Source: QALR01 sp964466625
GTDB lineage: Bacteria > Bacillota > Clostridia > Oscillospirales > CAG-272
Reading direction: 5' to 3'
DNA: 21,760 nucleotides
NCBI GenBank assembly: GCA_964466625.1
Contig: CAYXQF010000028.1
Span: 1 to 21,760 of the forward strand
The notes under the pieces were generated by a model. The model was not told the DNA's origin. It saw only the letters and a program-made list of their open reading frames with translations, and made no database searches. Positions 7,100-14,598 of this stretch are shown piece by piece. Numbering within the stretch: the first letter of the stretch is position 1; the number at the start of each line of letters is the position of its first letter. A program made the translations under genes and the position numbers.

Positions 7100-7870
7100 A
7101 TGAGAATCGTAATCAAAGTCGGAACGTCAACACTCGCGTACCCGACAGGTCTTTTGAATATTCGCCGTGTGGAGGAGCTTTGCCGCGTGATGAGCGACCT
7201 CAAAAACGCCGGCAACGAGGTGATCCTTATTTCCTCGGGTGCGATCGGCATGGGTGTCGGAAAGTTGGGGCTCGGCAAACGTCCCTCAGATATTCCCACC
7301 AAACAAGCCGCCGCTGCTGTCGGTCAATGTGAATTGATGTATACATACGACAAGCTTTTCGGAGAATATAATCATACCGTGGCACAAATTCTTTTGACGG
7401 GAGAAGACATTGAAACCGAAAAAAGACGTGAAAATTTCCGCAATACGATGTTTCGCCTTTTAGAACTCCACGCCATTCCGATCATCAACGAAAACGATAC
7501 GGTGGCTACCGATGAGATCGTTATCGGTGATAACGACACGCTCGCGGCGATCGTTTCGGCAAACGTGGATGCGGATCTTTTGGTTCTGCTCTCGGATATT
7601 GACGGTCTTTATACGAAAGATCCGCACAAATATCCCGATGCGAAGCTCATTCCCACGGTGAAGGCACTTACGCCTGAGATTTTTTCTTTGGCGGAAGGGA
7701 AAGGCTCCGAGCTTGGCACGGGTGGAATGAAAACAAAGCTTCGCGCGGCAGATATTGCCACAAGCGCAGGCATTGATATGATCATTGCGAATGGCGCCGA
7801 ACCGATGATCCTTTATTCGATCGTGGACGGAAAACCGTTTGGAACGCGTTTTATCGGTAAGAAAGATTAA
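7100..7870 (+). CDS. proB: Glutamate 5-kinase, short form without PUA domain
   Basis: This 256-aa cytosolic enzyme phosphorylates L-glutamate to gamma-glutamyl phosphate with ATP, the first and feedback-controlled step of proline synthesis. The amino-acid-kinase fold is clear: the N-terminal IVIKVGTSTL with K6, SSGAIGMGVG at 45-54, the NENDTVATDE loop at 130-139, GDNDTLAA at 143-150, LLSDIDGLYTKDP from 163, and GTGGMKTKL at 206-214. The protein ends right after the kinase domain. The C-terminal PUA domain of the 367-residue E. coli enzyme is absent, as in several other bacterial ProB proteins. The ribosome binding site is AAGGAAG, and proA starts 6 bp after its stop codon. Confidence 0.95.
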   Translation: MRIVIKVGTSTLAYPTGLLNIRRVEELCRVMSDLKNAGNEVILISSGAIGMGVGKLGLGKRPSDIPTKQAAAAVGQCELMYTYDKLFGEYNHTVAQILLTGEDIETEKRRENFRNTMFRLLELHAIPIINENDTVATDEIVIGDNDTLAAIVSANVDADLLVLLSDIDGLYTKDPHKYPDAKLIPTVKALTPEIFSLAEGKGSELGTGGMKTKLRAADIATSAGIDMIIANGAEPMILYSIVDGKPFGTRFIGKKD

Positions 7871-7876
7871 AATTTT

Positions 7877-9133
7877 ATGAAAACATCTGAAATTTTATAT
7901 GAAGCAAAGATGGCGAAAGCAGAGCTTTCGTCACTTTCTTCTTTGGAGAAACAAAAAGCTCTCCTTGCGATGGCAGATGCGCTCATTGCGCATACGGACG
8001 CTATCTTGGAGGCGAATCAAAAAGATATGGAAAACGCACGCGGCAAGATTTCCGATGTGATGCTTGACCGCTTGCTTCTCACAGAGAAACGGATCGAAGC
8101 GATGGCAGACGGTATCCGTGCGGTGTCAAAGCTCCCCGATCCCGTGGGAAAGCTTCTTTCCAGCGAAACACGCCCGAATGGACTGCTCATTGAAAAAGTG
8201 ACCGTTCCGATGGGGGTGGTGGCAATCATTTATGAAAGCCGCCCGAACGTAACGTCCGATGCGGCGGCACTCTCGCTGATGAGCGGTAACGTCTGTGTTT
8301 TGCGAAGCGGTAAGGAAGCTTTTGCTTCTGCGCATGCCATCGTGGACGCTCTGCGCGCGGGACTCGAAATATGCGGTCTTCCTAAAACGTTCGTGAATAT
8401 TTTGGACGACACCTCGCGTGAGAGTGCGACGGAACTGATGCGCGCGCGCGGCTTTGTCGATCTGCTCATTCCTCGCGGCGGCGCGGGACTTATCCGTTCC
8501 TGCGTGGAAAACGCTACCGTTCCTTGCATCGAAACGGGGACTGGTATTTGCCACGTTTATGTGGATAAAAGTGCGGATATCGAAAAGGCACTTTCCATTC
8601 TCGTGAATGCAAAAACAAGTCGACCTTCCGTTTGTAACGCGGCGGAGGTCTGTCTTGTTCATCGCGACATCGCAAAAGAATTTTTGCCCCGCCTCAAAGA
8701 AAAGCTTTGTGACGAGCGAAAAAATGAGGGAAAAATTCCCGTAGAACTTCGTTTGGATCGGGAAGCGTGTGCCATCATCGACGGCATGCCCATGGGAGAG
8801 AGCGATTTTGATACGGAATTTCTCGATTATATCCTTGCTGTCGGCATTGTCGGCAGTGCCAAGGAGGCTGCTATGCACATTCGCGAACATTCCACGGGAC
8901 ACAGCGAAGCGATCGTAGCGAAAGACCGTGAAGCACAGCGCGTTTTCGTTTCTTTGGTCGATAGTGCGGCGGTCTATATCAATGCGTCCACACGTTTTAC
9001 GGACGGCGGCGAATTTGGACTCGGCTGTGAGATGGGGATCTCCACACAAAAGCTTCATGCCAGAGGCCCGATGGGACTTTGTGAGCTGGTTTCCTATCAA
9101 TATCGCATCACGGGCGACGGACACGTTCGCTGA
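7877..9133 (+). CDS. proA: Glutamate-5-semialdehyde dehydrogenase (gamma-glutamyl phosphate reductase)
   Basis: This 418-aa cytosolic enzyme reduces gamma-glutamyl phosphate to glutamate-5-semialdehyde with NADPH, the second step of proline synthesis. It has the aldehyde-dehydrogenase fold of ProA at normal full length. Signatures include VAIIYESRPNVTSDAAAL around 115, LIPRGGAGLI around 197, ETGTGICHVYVD around 221, and the catalytic cysteine C253 in SRPSVCNAAE. The C-terminal TRFTDGGEFGLGCEMGIS stretch is also canonical. It follows proB by only 6 bp and has a poor ribosome binding site of its own, so translational coupling to proB is likely. Confidence 0.96.
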   Translation: MKTSEILYEAKMAKAELSSLSSLEKQKALLAMADALIAHTDAILEANQKDMENARGKISDVMLDRLLLTEKRIEAMADGIRAVSKLPDPVGKLLSSETRPNGLLIEKVTVPMGVVAIIYESRPNVTSDAAALSLMSGNVCVLRSGKEAFASAHAIVDALRAGLEICGLPKTFVNILDDTSRESATELMRARGFVDLLIPRGGAGLIRSCVENATVPCIETGTGICHVYVDKSADIEKALSILVNAKTSRPSVCNAAEVCLVHRDIAKEFLPRLKEKLCDERKNEGKIPVELRLDREACAIIDGMPMGESDFDTEFLDYILAVGIVGSAKEAAMHIREHSTGHSEAIVAKDREAQRVFVSLVDSAAVYINASTRFTDGGEFGLGCEMGISTQKLHARGPMGLCELVSYQYRITGDGHVR

Positions 9134-9151
9134 AAAGGGAGGTAATTTACT

Positions 9152-9961
9152 ATGGCTTTATTTGGTTTTATCGGAACCGGAAATATGGGTGGCGCGCTGG
9201 CGTCTGCCGTTTGCAAAAAAATTGATCCCAAGGAAGTGCTTCTTGCCGACCATGACAGCGAAAAAGTGCAGGCTCTCGCCACAAAAACGGGTGCTTGCGT
9301 TTCGGATAACGTCACCATTGCCAAAACGGCGAAATTTATCGTTCTCGGTGTAAAACCGCAGGTTTTGTCAGATATGATGAGTGAGATTCGCGATGTTTTG
9401 AAGGAAAGAAAGCATGGTTTCGTGCTTGTTTCCATGGCGGCAAGCTTTTCGCTTTCTCATTTGGAATACGTGTGCGATTGGGTACACCCCATTATCCGCA
9501 TTATGCCCAACACACCCGTTTCCGTGGGCGAGGGCATGATCCTTTACACGAAAAATGACGCGGTGACAGAAGCGGAAATCGCGGAATTTTGTGATGCGCT
9601 CTCCATGGCAGGTAAGCTTGACTGCATGGACGAAGAGGATTTCAACGTGGCAAGCGTGATCTCCGGTTGCGGTCCTGCGTTTATGTTTATGTTCATCAAA
9701 GCGATGGAGGAAGTGGGGAAAGAACTGAAGCTCACGCCCGAAAAAGCGCGTCTTTATGCAGAACAGACGATGCTTGGCGCGGCAAAGCTTGCGCTGGAAT
9801 CGGGCATAGATCCCGAGATCCTCAAAAAGAACGTATGCAGTCCCGGCGGCACGACGATTGAAGGTGTCAAATCCTTTGAAGCAAACGATCTGAACCGCAT
9901 CGTGCGCGATGCTTTGATGGCGTCCTTTATCCGCACCAAAGAACTCGCACGCGAACTTTAA
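9152..9961 (+). CDS. proC: Pyrroline-5-carboxylate reductase
   Basis: This 269-aa cytosolic enzyme reduces 1-pyrroline-5-carboxylate to L-proline with NAD(P)H, the last step of the pathway. The N-terminal Rossmann motif GFIGTGNMGGALASAV covers 5-20. The dimer and substrate-binding half has GCGPAFMFMFIKAMEE from 172 and SPGGTTIEGVKSFE at 230-243, the P5CR signature. Length and motifs are typical. It starts 18 bp after proA behind a strong GGGAGG site, making an uninterrupted proBAC operon. The stop codon abuts the inverted repeat at 9962. Confidence 0.96.
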   Translation: MALFGFIGTGNMGGALASAVCKKIDPKEVLLADHDSEKVQALATKTGACVSDNVTIAKTAKFIVLGVKPQVLSDMMSEIRDVLKERKHGFVLVSMAASFSLSHLEYVCDWVHPIIRIMPNTPVSVGEGMILYTKNDAVTEAEIAEFCDALSMAGKLDCMDEEDFNVASVISGCGPAFMFMFIKAMEEVGKELKLTPEKARLYAEQTMLGAAKLALESGIDPEILKKNVCSPGGTTIEGVKSFEANDLNRIVRDALMASFIRTKELAREL

Positions 9962-9993
9962 CCAAACTTTTCTTTGCAAAAAGAAAAGTTTGG
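9962..9993. repeat. Perfect 14-bp inverted repeat after proC
   Basis: CCAAACTTTTCTTT, loop GCAA, then the exact reverse complement. It begins at the base after the proC stop codon. There is no T-run after the right arm, so it is an atypical terminator. It may end proC transcription, protect its 3' end, or be a copy of a dispersed palindromic element. Confidence 0.6.
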
Positions 9994-10010
9994 ATCAAAA
10001 GAAATGTCTA

Positions 10011-10042
10011 TCCATAAATTTGATTTTTATTAAATTTATGGG
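10011..10042. repeat. AT-rich inverted repeat upstream of the zinc-ribbon gene
   Basis: CCATAAATTT (10012-10021) and AAATTTATGG (10032-10041) form a perfect 10-bp stem with a 10-nt loop, extendable by a T-G wobble. It lies 16 bp before the ribosome binding site of the zinc-ribbon gene. It could be a leader structure or an operator. No good promoter is visible around it. Confidence 0.4.
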
Positions 10043-10071
10043 CGAACCCAATGAAACAGGAGGACTTTTTT

Positions 10072-10368
10072 ATGAAACGAAATTTGAAATGTTTACGTTG
10101 CGAAACAGAGATGGTCTATATCGGTGCAGAAGAATTTCAACTCGGTAAAACGAGTTTTCTTTGGGGTGATCTCCCGAATCTTTTGGCAGGTGCGATCACG
10201 ATGGAGATTTATTATTGCCCAAAATGCCGCAAGGTTGAATTTTTCTCCACAGATAAATTGCTTGCAGAAGATGAAGATAAGATCGCGCAAAAAACATGTC
10301 CGAAATGCAAACTTCAGCATGATATGGACTATCCGAAGTGTCCTCATTGCGGCCACGATTACAGATAA
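10072..10368 (+). CDS. Small protein with two zinc ribbons
   Basis: This 98-aa protein has two paired-cysteine zinc-ribbon sites: C7-x2-C10 with C49-x2-C52, and C76-x2-C79 with C90-x2-C93. The insert between the first two pairs contains the LGKTSFLWGDLPNLLAG stretch, which I recognise from a common but uncharacterised clostridial zinc-ribbon family. It has no membrane segment. The ATG at 10072 is chosen because a full AGGAGGA site (10058-10064) sits eight bases upstream. An in-frame ATG at 10051 lies upstream of that site. The gene is monocistronic and flanked on both sides by inverted repeats. Nucleic-acid or protein binding is the usual inference for such ribbons, and no specific function is claimed. 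Confidence 0.75.
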   Translation: MKRNLKCLRCETEMVYIGAEEFQLGKTSFLWGDLPNLLAGAITMEIYYCPKCRKVEFFSTDKLLAEDEDKIAQKTCPKCKLQHDMDYPKCPHCGHDYR

Positions 10369-10395
10369 ATAGCATACCAAAAGTTTTTGGTGATT

Positions 10396-10428
10396 CGAAA
10401 GCCCCTTTTTTCAAAAAAGGGGCTTTCG
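10396..10428 (+). terminator. Terminator-like 16-bp perfect hairpin after the zinc-ribbon gene
   Basis: CGAAAGCCCCTTTTTT, a single C, then the exact reverse complement, make a perfect 33-bp palindromic hairpin with a GC-rich base and A/T top. It is preceded by a smaller inverted repeat (10376-10391). A T-run after the stem is missing, so termination is inferred from strength and position between two genes. It would insulate rnf from the gene upstream. Confidence 0.5.
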
Positions 10429-10431
10429 TGG

Positions 10432-10455
10432 GGTTTGGGGCAAAGCCCCGAAACC
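10432..10455. repeat. GC-rich imperfect hairpin (GGGGCaaaGCCCC)
   Basis: GGTTTGGGGC and GCCCCGAAACC pair around an AAA loop with one bulged G. It directly follows the larger hairpin and ends 2 bp before the -35 box of the rnf promoter. Tandem hairpins of this kind look like a dispersed palindromic element, but only one copy is in the window. Confidence 0.45.
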
Positions 10456-10457
10456 TA

Positions 10458-10487
10458 TTGACACGATATGTGAAAATGTGATAAAAT
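10458..10487 (+). promoter_or_regulatory. Promoter of the rnf operon
   Basis: TTGACA (10458-10463) and TAAAAT (10482-10487) are separated by 18 bp, with a TGA extended -10 element just upstream. Predicted transcription starts near 10494, about 29 nt before the rnfC start, which has a TTGGAGG site. I see no convincing Rex-type operator over it. Confidence 0.75.
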
Positions 10488-10522
10488 AAAACAAAATAGA
10501 TTGATAAATTTTGGAGGTAATT

Positions 10523-11827
10523 ATGCTATTTTTACATGGTGTGCATCTGAAGCACCGTAAACATACAGCCGATATGAAACCTATTGCCATGCCTGTGCCG
10601 AAGCGCGTGACGATCCCGATGGCGATGCACATCGGTGCGCCTGCAAAGCCTATTGTGAAAGTGGGCGAGACCGTGCTTGTCGGTCAGATGATCGCTGAGG
10701 CGGGTGGCGCGGTATCTTCTCCCGTTTACAGCAGTGTTTCGGGAAAGGTCATTCGCATCGAAGAATTTACGATGACAAACGGCGGTAAAACACAGGCGAT
10801 CGTGATCGAAAGTGATGGTGTGCAGACGAAAGCGGAGCTTTCCGTGCCGAAGCTTGAAACAGCGGCGGATTTTGTGGGTGCTGTCAAGATGAGTGGTGTT
10901 GTCGGTCTTGGCGGTGCAGGTTTTCCTACGGGTGTGAAGTTTGCTGTTGATCCTTCGAAGATCGAATACGTTGTTGTCAACGGTGCCGAATGTGAACCGT
11001 ATATTACCTCTGATACTCGCACGATGCTTGATGACGGCGAAAAGATTATTCGCGGACTTTTGCTTTTGAAAAAGTATCTCGGTGTGCCGAAAGCAGTCAT
11101 CGGTATTGAAAATAATAAGGCAAAATGTATTGCAAATATGACAAAGCTTTCCGAGGCACATGATTTTATCTCGGTGAAAAAGCTTCCTGCTGTTTATCCG
11201 CAGGGGGGTGAAAAGGTGCTTGTTTATCATACAACGGGCAGAGTGATTGAGGAAGGGAAGCTTCCCATTGACGCAGGCGTGATCGTGATCAACTGCACGA
11301 CGCTTGTGGCGATCACCACCTACGTGGAAACGGGTATGCCTCTTGTGGAAAAATGCATTACTGTTGACGGTAGTGCCGTCAAAGAACCCAAAAACATCAT
11401 TGCGCCCATCGGCGCACTCATCGGTGAAGTGTTTGCATTTTGCGGCGGATTTTCGGAAGAACCGAAGAAGCTCCTTTATGGTGGCCCTATGATGGGCATT
11501 GCGCTTCCCGATTTGGACGCACCTGTTTTGAAGCAGACGAATGCTGTGCTTGCTTTGGGGGAAAAGGAAGCGAGAGGTGCAAAGACGACGGCTTGTATCC
11601 GTTGCGGCAGATGTGCGGCGGCTTGTCCGTTTTCGCTGATTCCTTATGAACTGGAAACGGCGTATAACTTGAAAAATGCGCAAATGCTGGAAGAGCTGAA
11701 AGTGAATCTATGTATGGAATGTGGTTCTTGCAGCTATGTTTGCCCTGCAAAGAGAAATCTGGCTCAGACCAATAAGCTCGCAAAAGCAATGCTCCGCGAA
11801 TATCAACAATCTCGGAAAACGCGGTAA
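10523..11827 (+). CDS. rnfC: Rnf electron transport complex subunit C
   Basis: This 434-aa cytoplasmic-side peripheral subunit of the Rnf complex carries the NAD(H)/FMN site and two [4Fe-4S] clusters. The N-terminal part has the typical HIGAPAKPIVKVG stretch from 36. The nucleotide-binding region shows GLGGAGFPTGVK (128-139) and NGAECEPY (153-160). Two CxxCxxCxxxCP motifs follow at C358, C361, C364, C368 and C397, C400, C403, C407. It lacks the long repetitive C-terminal extension of E. coli RsxC and has the size usual in Clostridia. The ATG at 10523 is used because the earlier in-frame TTG at 10511 is part of the ribosome binding site. It is first of six genes in the order C-D-G-E-A-B. Confidence 0.95.
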   Translation: MLFLHGVHLKHRKHTADMKPIAMPVPKRVTIPMAMHIGAPAKPIVKVGETVLVGQMIAEAGGAVSSPVYSSVSGKVIRIEEFTMTNGGKTQAIVIESDGVQTKAELSVPKLETAADFVGAVKMSGVVGLGGAGFPTGVKFAVDPSKIEYVVVNGAECEPYITSDTRTMLDDGEKIIRGLLLLKKYLGVPKAVIGIENNKAKCIANMTKLSEAHDFISVKKLPAVYPQGGEKVLVYHTTGRVIEEGKLPIDAGVIVINCTTLVAITTYVETGMPLVEKCITVDGSAVKEPKNIIAPIGALIGEVFAFCGGFSEEPKKLLYGGPMMGIALPDLDAPVLKQTNAVLALGEKEARGAKTTACIRCGRCAAACPFSLIPYELETAYNLKNAQMLEELKVNLCMECGSCSYVCPAKRNLAQTNKLAKAMLREYQQSRKTR

Positions 11828-11848
11828 GTTTTCGGAAAGGAATGTGTT

Positions 11849-12769
11849 ATGAATAAATTGATTCTCTCTCCCTCGCCACACGTGCGCGATTCGGCGTCCA
11901 CCACGAAAATCATGCTGGACGTGATCTTAGCGCTCACACCTGCGGCGGTGCTTTCCGCTGTGTATTTCGGACTCCGCGCGCTTCTTGTGCTTGCCGTTTG
12001 CATCGGTACGGCAGTGCTTTCGGAATATCTTTTTGAAAAGCTTTGCAAAAGAGAAAATACGATCCGTGATCTTTCTGCGATCGTGACGGGACTTTTGCTT
12101 GCTTTGAATCTTCCTGCCACGATCCCGCTTTGGATCGCGGCACTTGGCAGTATCGTTGCCATTGTTGTGGCAAAACAGCTTTTCGGTGGCATCGGCAAAA
12201 ACTTTGCAAATCCCGCGATCGTAGCGCGCATCGTGCTTTTCCTTTCTTTTTCGAGTGCGATGACAGATTTTGCGAGTGATGGCATCGTGGCTTTCACGGG
12301 TGCAACACCCCTTGCGGCAAAAGATGCGCTTCCTTCTTATACGGATCTTCTTCTCGGTCTGCACGGCGGTGCGATGGGTGAAGTTTGCGCGCTGGCACTT
12401 CTTGTCGGCGGTATCTATCTTCTTGTTCGCCGTGTGATCTCTTGGCACACACCCGTGGCATTTATCGGCACGGTCTTTGTTTTCTCTCTCGTTTTGAAGC
12501 TTTGCGGTGTGGAAATTGATCCCGTTTATCAGATCCTCGCAGGGGGGCTTATGCTTGGTGCTTTCTTCATGGCGACCGACTATGCCACAACACCGCAAAA
12601 TCCTCTCGGCAAGCTGATTTTCGGCGTTGGTTGCGGTGTGATCACAGTGATGATCCGCGTTTGGGGCAACTATCCCGAGGGCGTTTCCTTCGCGATCTTG
12701 CTTATGAATATTCTCACGCCTTATATCAATAAACTCACGAGAAAGAAAGTTTTCGGAGTAAAATCATGA
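11849..12769 (+). CDS. rnfD: Rnf electron transport complex subunit D, covalent FMN carrier
   Basis: This 306-aa integral membrane subunit has several helices. Conserved blocks are SPSPHVRDSAST near the N-terminus, NPAIVARIVL from 121, and AGGLMLGAFFMATDYATTP from 231. The TGATPLA motif at 150-156 marks the ApbE flavinylation site, with T153 the expected threonine bound to FMN by a phosphoester. The residue three places before the motif's Ser/Thr is Val here, where flavinylation motifs often have Asp. It starts 21 bp after rnfC with an AAAGGAA site. With RnfG it forms the outward-facing flavin relay of the pump. Confidence 0.94.
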   Translation: MNKLILSPSPHVRDSASTTKIMLDVILALTPAAVLSAVYFGLRALLVLAVCIGTAVLSEYLFEKLCKRENTIRDLSAIVTGLLLALNLPATIPLWIAALGSIVAIVVAKQLFGGIGKNFANPAIVARIVLFLSFSSAMTDFASDGIVAFTGATPLAAKDALPSYTDLLLGLHGGAMGEVCALALLVGGIYLLVRRVISWHTPVAFIGTVFVFSLVLKLCGVEIDPVYQILAGGLMLGAFFMATDYATTPQNPLGKLIFGVGCGVITVMIRVWGNYPEGVSFAILLMNILTPYINKLTRKKVFGVKS

Positions 12770-12799
12770 GAACGGTTCATGGAAAGGAATAACTACGAA

Positions 12800-13327
12800 A
12801 TGAAAAACAGTATGATAAAAAGTGTTGTTGTTTTGACGGTGATCTGTCTTGTGGTGTCCGCGGCACTTGCCGTGACGAATCATTTCACAGCTCCGATCAT
12901 TGAAAAAGCGGCGGCGGAAGCGGCAAGGGAGGCGCTTTTTGAGATCTTCCCGAATGCTGAAGATTTTGAAGCGCTGACGGGAAAAGAAGTGCCCGACAGC
13001 GTAAAAGCCGTTTATCGCGAAACGAGCGGACAAGGCTATGTGATTGAGCTTTCCGCAGTCGGCTACGGCGGCGGTGCCAGCCCCATTTCGATGGTAGTGG
13101 GCATTGATCAGGCAGGTACGATCGTAAAAACCGTGATCGTTTCCTGTAGCGGTGAAACTCCCGGCAAAGGGGACGTCATCGCAGGAGAAGCTTTCCTTTC
13201 TCAATTTATGGGCAAGGACGAAAACCTTTCCGACGTGTCAGCGATCTCAGGCGCCACGATCTCCACAGCGGCGGTGATCGATGCGGTGCGCGATGCCTTT
13301 GCGGCATATAAGGAGGCGGTAAAATGA
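12800..13327 (+). CDS. rnfG: Rnf electron transport complex subunit G, covalent FMN carrier
   Basis: This 175-aa subunit has one N-terminal membrane anchor (about 7-26) and an extracytoplasmic FMN-binding domain. SGATIST at 150-156 is the flavinylation motif, with T153 the predicted acceptor. The usual Asp of the Dxx(S/T)GAT consensus is Ser147 here. The ATG at 12800 is chosen over an ATG at 12779 because a GGAAAGGAA site sits ten bases before it and nothing suitable precedes the earlier one. The last codon overlaps the rnfE start by four bases (ATGA). Its flavin would be installed by an ApbE protein, and one is encoded at 20470-21483. Confidence 0.92.
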   Translation: MKNSMIKSVVVLTVICLVVSAALAVTNHFTAPIIEKAAAEAAREALFEIFPNAEDFEALTGKEVPDSVKAVYRETSGQGYVIELSAVGYGGGASPISMVVGIDQAGTIVKTVIVSCSGETPGKGDVIAGEAFLSQFMGKDENLSDVSAISGATISTAAVIDAVRDAFAAYKEAVK

Positions 13328-14001
13328 CAAAACTTCAAAATTTACTCAAGGGTATTATCCGTGAAAACCCTGTTCTTGTGTTGATTCTTGGCACATGTCC
13401 CACGCTTGCCGTGACGACCTCTGCAGGTAATGCCATTGGCATGGGTGTGGCGGCAACAGCGGTTTTGATCTGCTCCAACGCAGTTATTTCCGCACTTCGT
13501 AACGTGATCCCCGATAAGGTTCGTATTCCTTGTTATATCGTGCTGATTGCAGGCTTTGTGACGATCATTGAAATGCTGATGCACGCGTTTGCACCGAGTC
13601 TTTATGAGGCACTTGGCATTTATCTTTCGCTTATCGTTGTAAACTGCATCATTCTCGGCAGAGCAGAGATGTACGCAAGTAAAAACGGCGTTGTGGATTC
13701 GATCCTTGACGCTGTCGGCATGGGTATCGGCTTTACGCTCGCGCTCTTCCTTATGGCTTCTATTCGTGAGATTTTGGGTAGTGGTACTTGGTTTGGTATG
13801 GAGATCCCCGTGCTCAAGGAAAACCACGTTTCCATTCTCACAATGGCACCGGGGGGCTTCTTTGTCTTCGGCTGTCTGATCGCGCTTGTCAATAAGATCA
13901 CAAAAGGCAAAGCGATCAAGAAAAAAGATTTTTCTTGTGCGACTTGTCCTTCTGCCGCTGTTTGCGGCAAAACCGAATGCGAAAAGGAGGAAACGAAATG
14001 A
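13324..14001 (+). CDS. rnfE: Rnf electron transport complex subunit E
   Basis: This 225-aa integral membrane subunit has about six helices. It is the half-channel partner of RnfA. Cysteines C25 (in LGTCP) and C108 (in VVNC) correspond to the residues that, with their RnfA counterparts, hold an intramembrane [2Fe-2S] cluster in Rnf/NQR structures. A hydrophilic C-terminal tail from about 195 carries four further cysteines (C205, C208, C214, C219), which is not part of the core family fold. The gene overlaps rnfG and rnfA by four bases each, so translation is coupled. Confidence 0.93.
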   Translation: MTKLQNLLKGIIRENPVLVLILGTCPTLAVTTSAGNAIGMGVAATAVLICSNAVISALRNVIPDKVRIPCYIVLIAGFVTIIEMLMHAFAPSLYEALGIYLSLIVVNCIILGRAEMYASKNGVVDSILDAVGMGIGFTLALFLMASIREILGSGTWFGMEIPVLKENHVSILTMAPGGFFVFGCLIALVNKITKGKAIKKKDFSCATCPSAAVCGKTECEKEETK

Positions 14002-14588
14002 AAACCTTGCTTTTTATCATTTTGACCTCGATTTTCGTCAATAACTACGTTTTGCAGAAATTCCTTGGTATCTGTCCTTTTCTCGGCGTTTCCAAAAAGC
14101 TTGGACAAGCGGTGGGTATGGGCATTTCCGTAACCTTCGTTATGCTTCTGGCAACGGCGGTGACTTGGCCCATTCAGACGTTTTTGCTGGAGAAAAACGG
14201 TCTTGGCTTTATGCAGACGATCGTTTTCATTCTTGTCATTGCGGCGCTCGTTCAGCTCGTGGAGATCGTTTTGAAAAAATATATTCCGAGCTTGCACGCC
14301 TCTCTCGGTATCTATCTGCCGCTGATCACCACCAACTGTGCGGTGCTTGGCGTGACGATTCAGAACATCACGGACGGTTACAGCTTTTGGGAATCTATGG
14401 CAAGCTCGCTCGGCTGTGGACTTGGTTTCCTTCTTGCGATGGTCATCTTTTCAGGTGTTCGCCAGAGAATCCTCGATGCGAATCCGCCGAAATGCTTTGA
14501 GGGACTTCCCATTACGCTGGTTTCGGCTTCCATCGTAGCGCTCGCTTTTTATGGCTTTGCGGGTGTGATCGAAAATCTTTTTGCATAA
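13998..14588 (+). CDS. rnfA: Rnf electron transport complex subunit A
   Basis: This 196-aa integral membrane subunit has about six helices, homologous to RnfE in inverted topology. C26 (FLGICPFLG) and C114 (TTNCAVLG) are the expected intramembrane [2Fe-2S] ligands. The NNYVLQKFLGICPFLG stretch near the N-terminus is a strong family signature. The ATG at 13998 has an AAGGAGG site and overlaps the rnfE stop (ATGA). An in-frame ATG at 13935 lies well inside rnfE and is rejected. rnfB begins 10 bp downstream. Confidence 0.95.
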   Translation: MKTLLFIILTSIFVNNYVLQKFLGICPFLGVSKKLGQAVGMGISVTFVMLLATAVTWPIQTFLLEKNGLGFMQTIVFILVIAALVQLVEIVLKKYIPSLHASLGIYLPLITTNCAVLGVTIQNITDGYSFWESMASSLGCGLGFLLAMVIFSGVRQRILDANPPKCFEGLPITLVSASIVALAFYGFAGVIENLFA

Positions 14589-14598
14589 GGAGGACGCT

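Noticed and set aside
9962..10455. CRISPR or tandem repeat array
   Set aside because: The repeats are inverted, differ from one another in sequence, and are not spaced as direct repeats with spacers.
10458..10487. Possible Rex operator over the rnf promoter
   Set aside because: The CAC...GTG symmetry between the boxes is too weak to match the Rex consensus (TTGTGA-type half sites).
12779..12799. Alternative upstream ATG start for rnfG
   Set aside because: No ribosome binding site precedes it, while the ATG at 12800 has GGAAAGGAA at good spacing and gives the usual short N-terminus before the membrane anchor.
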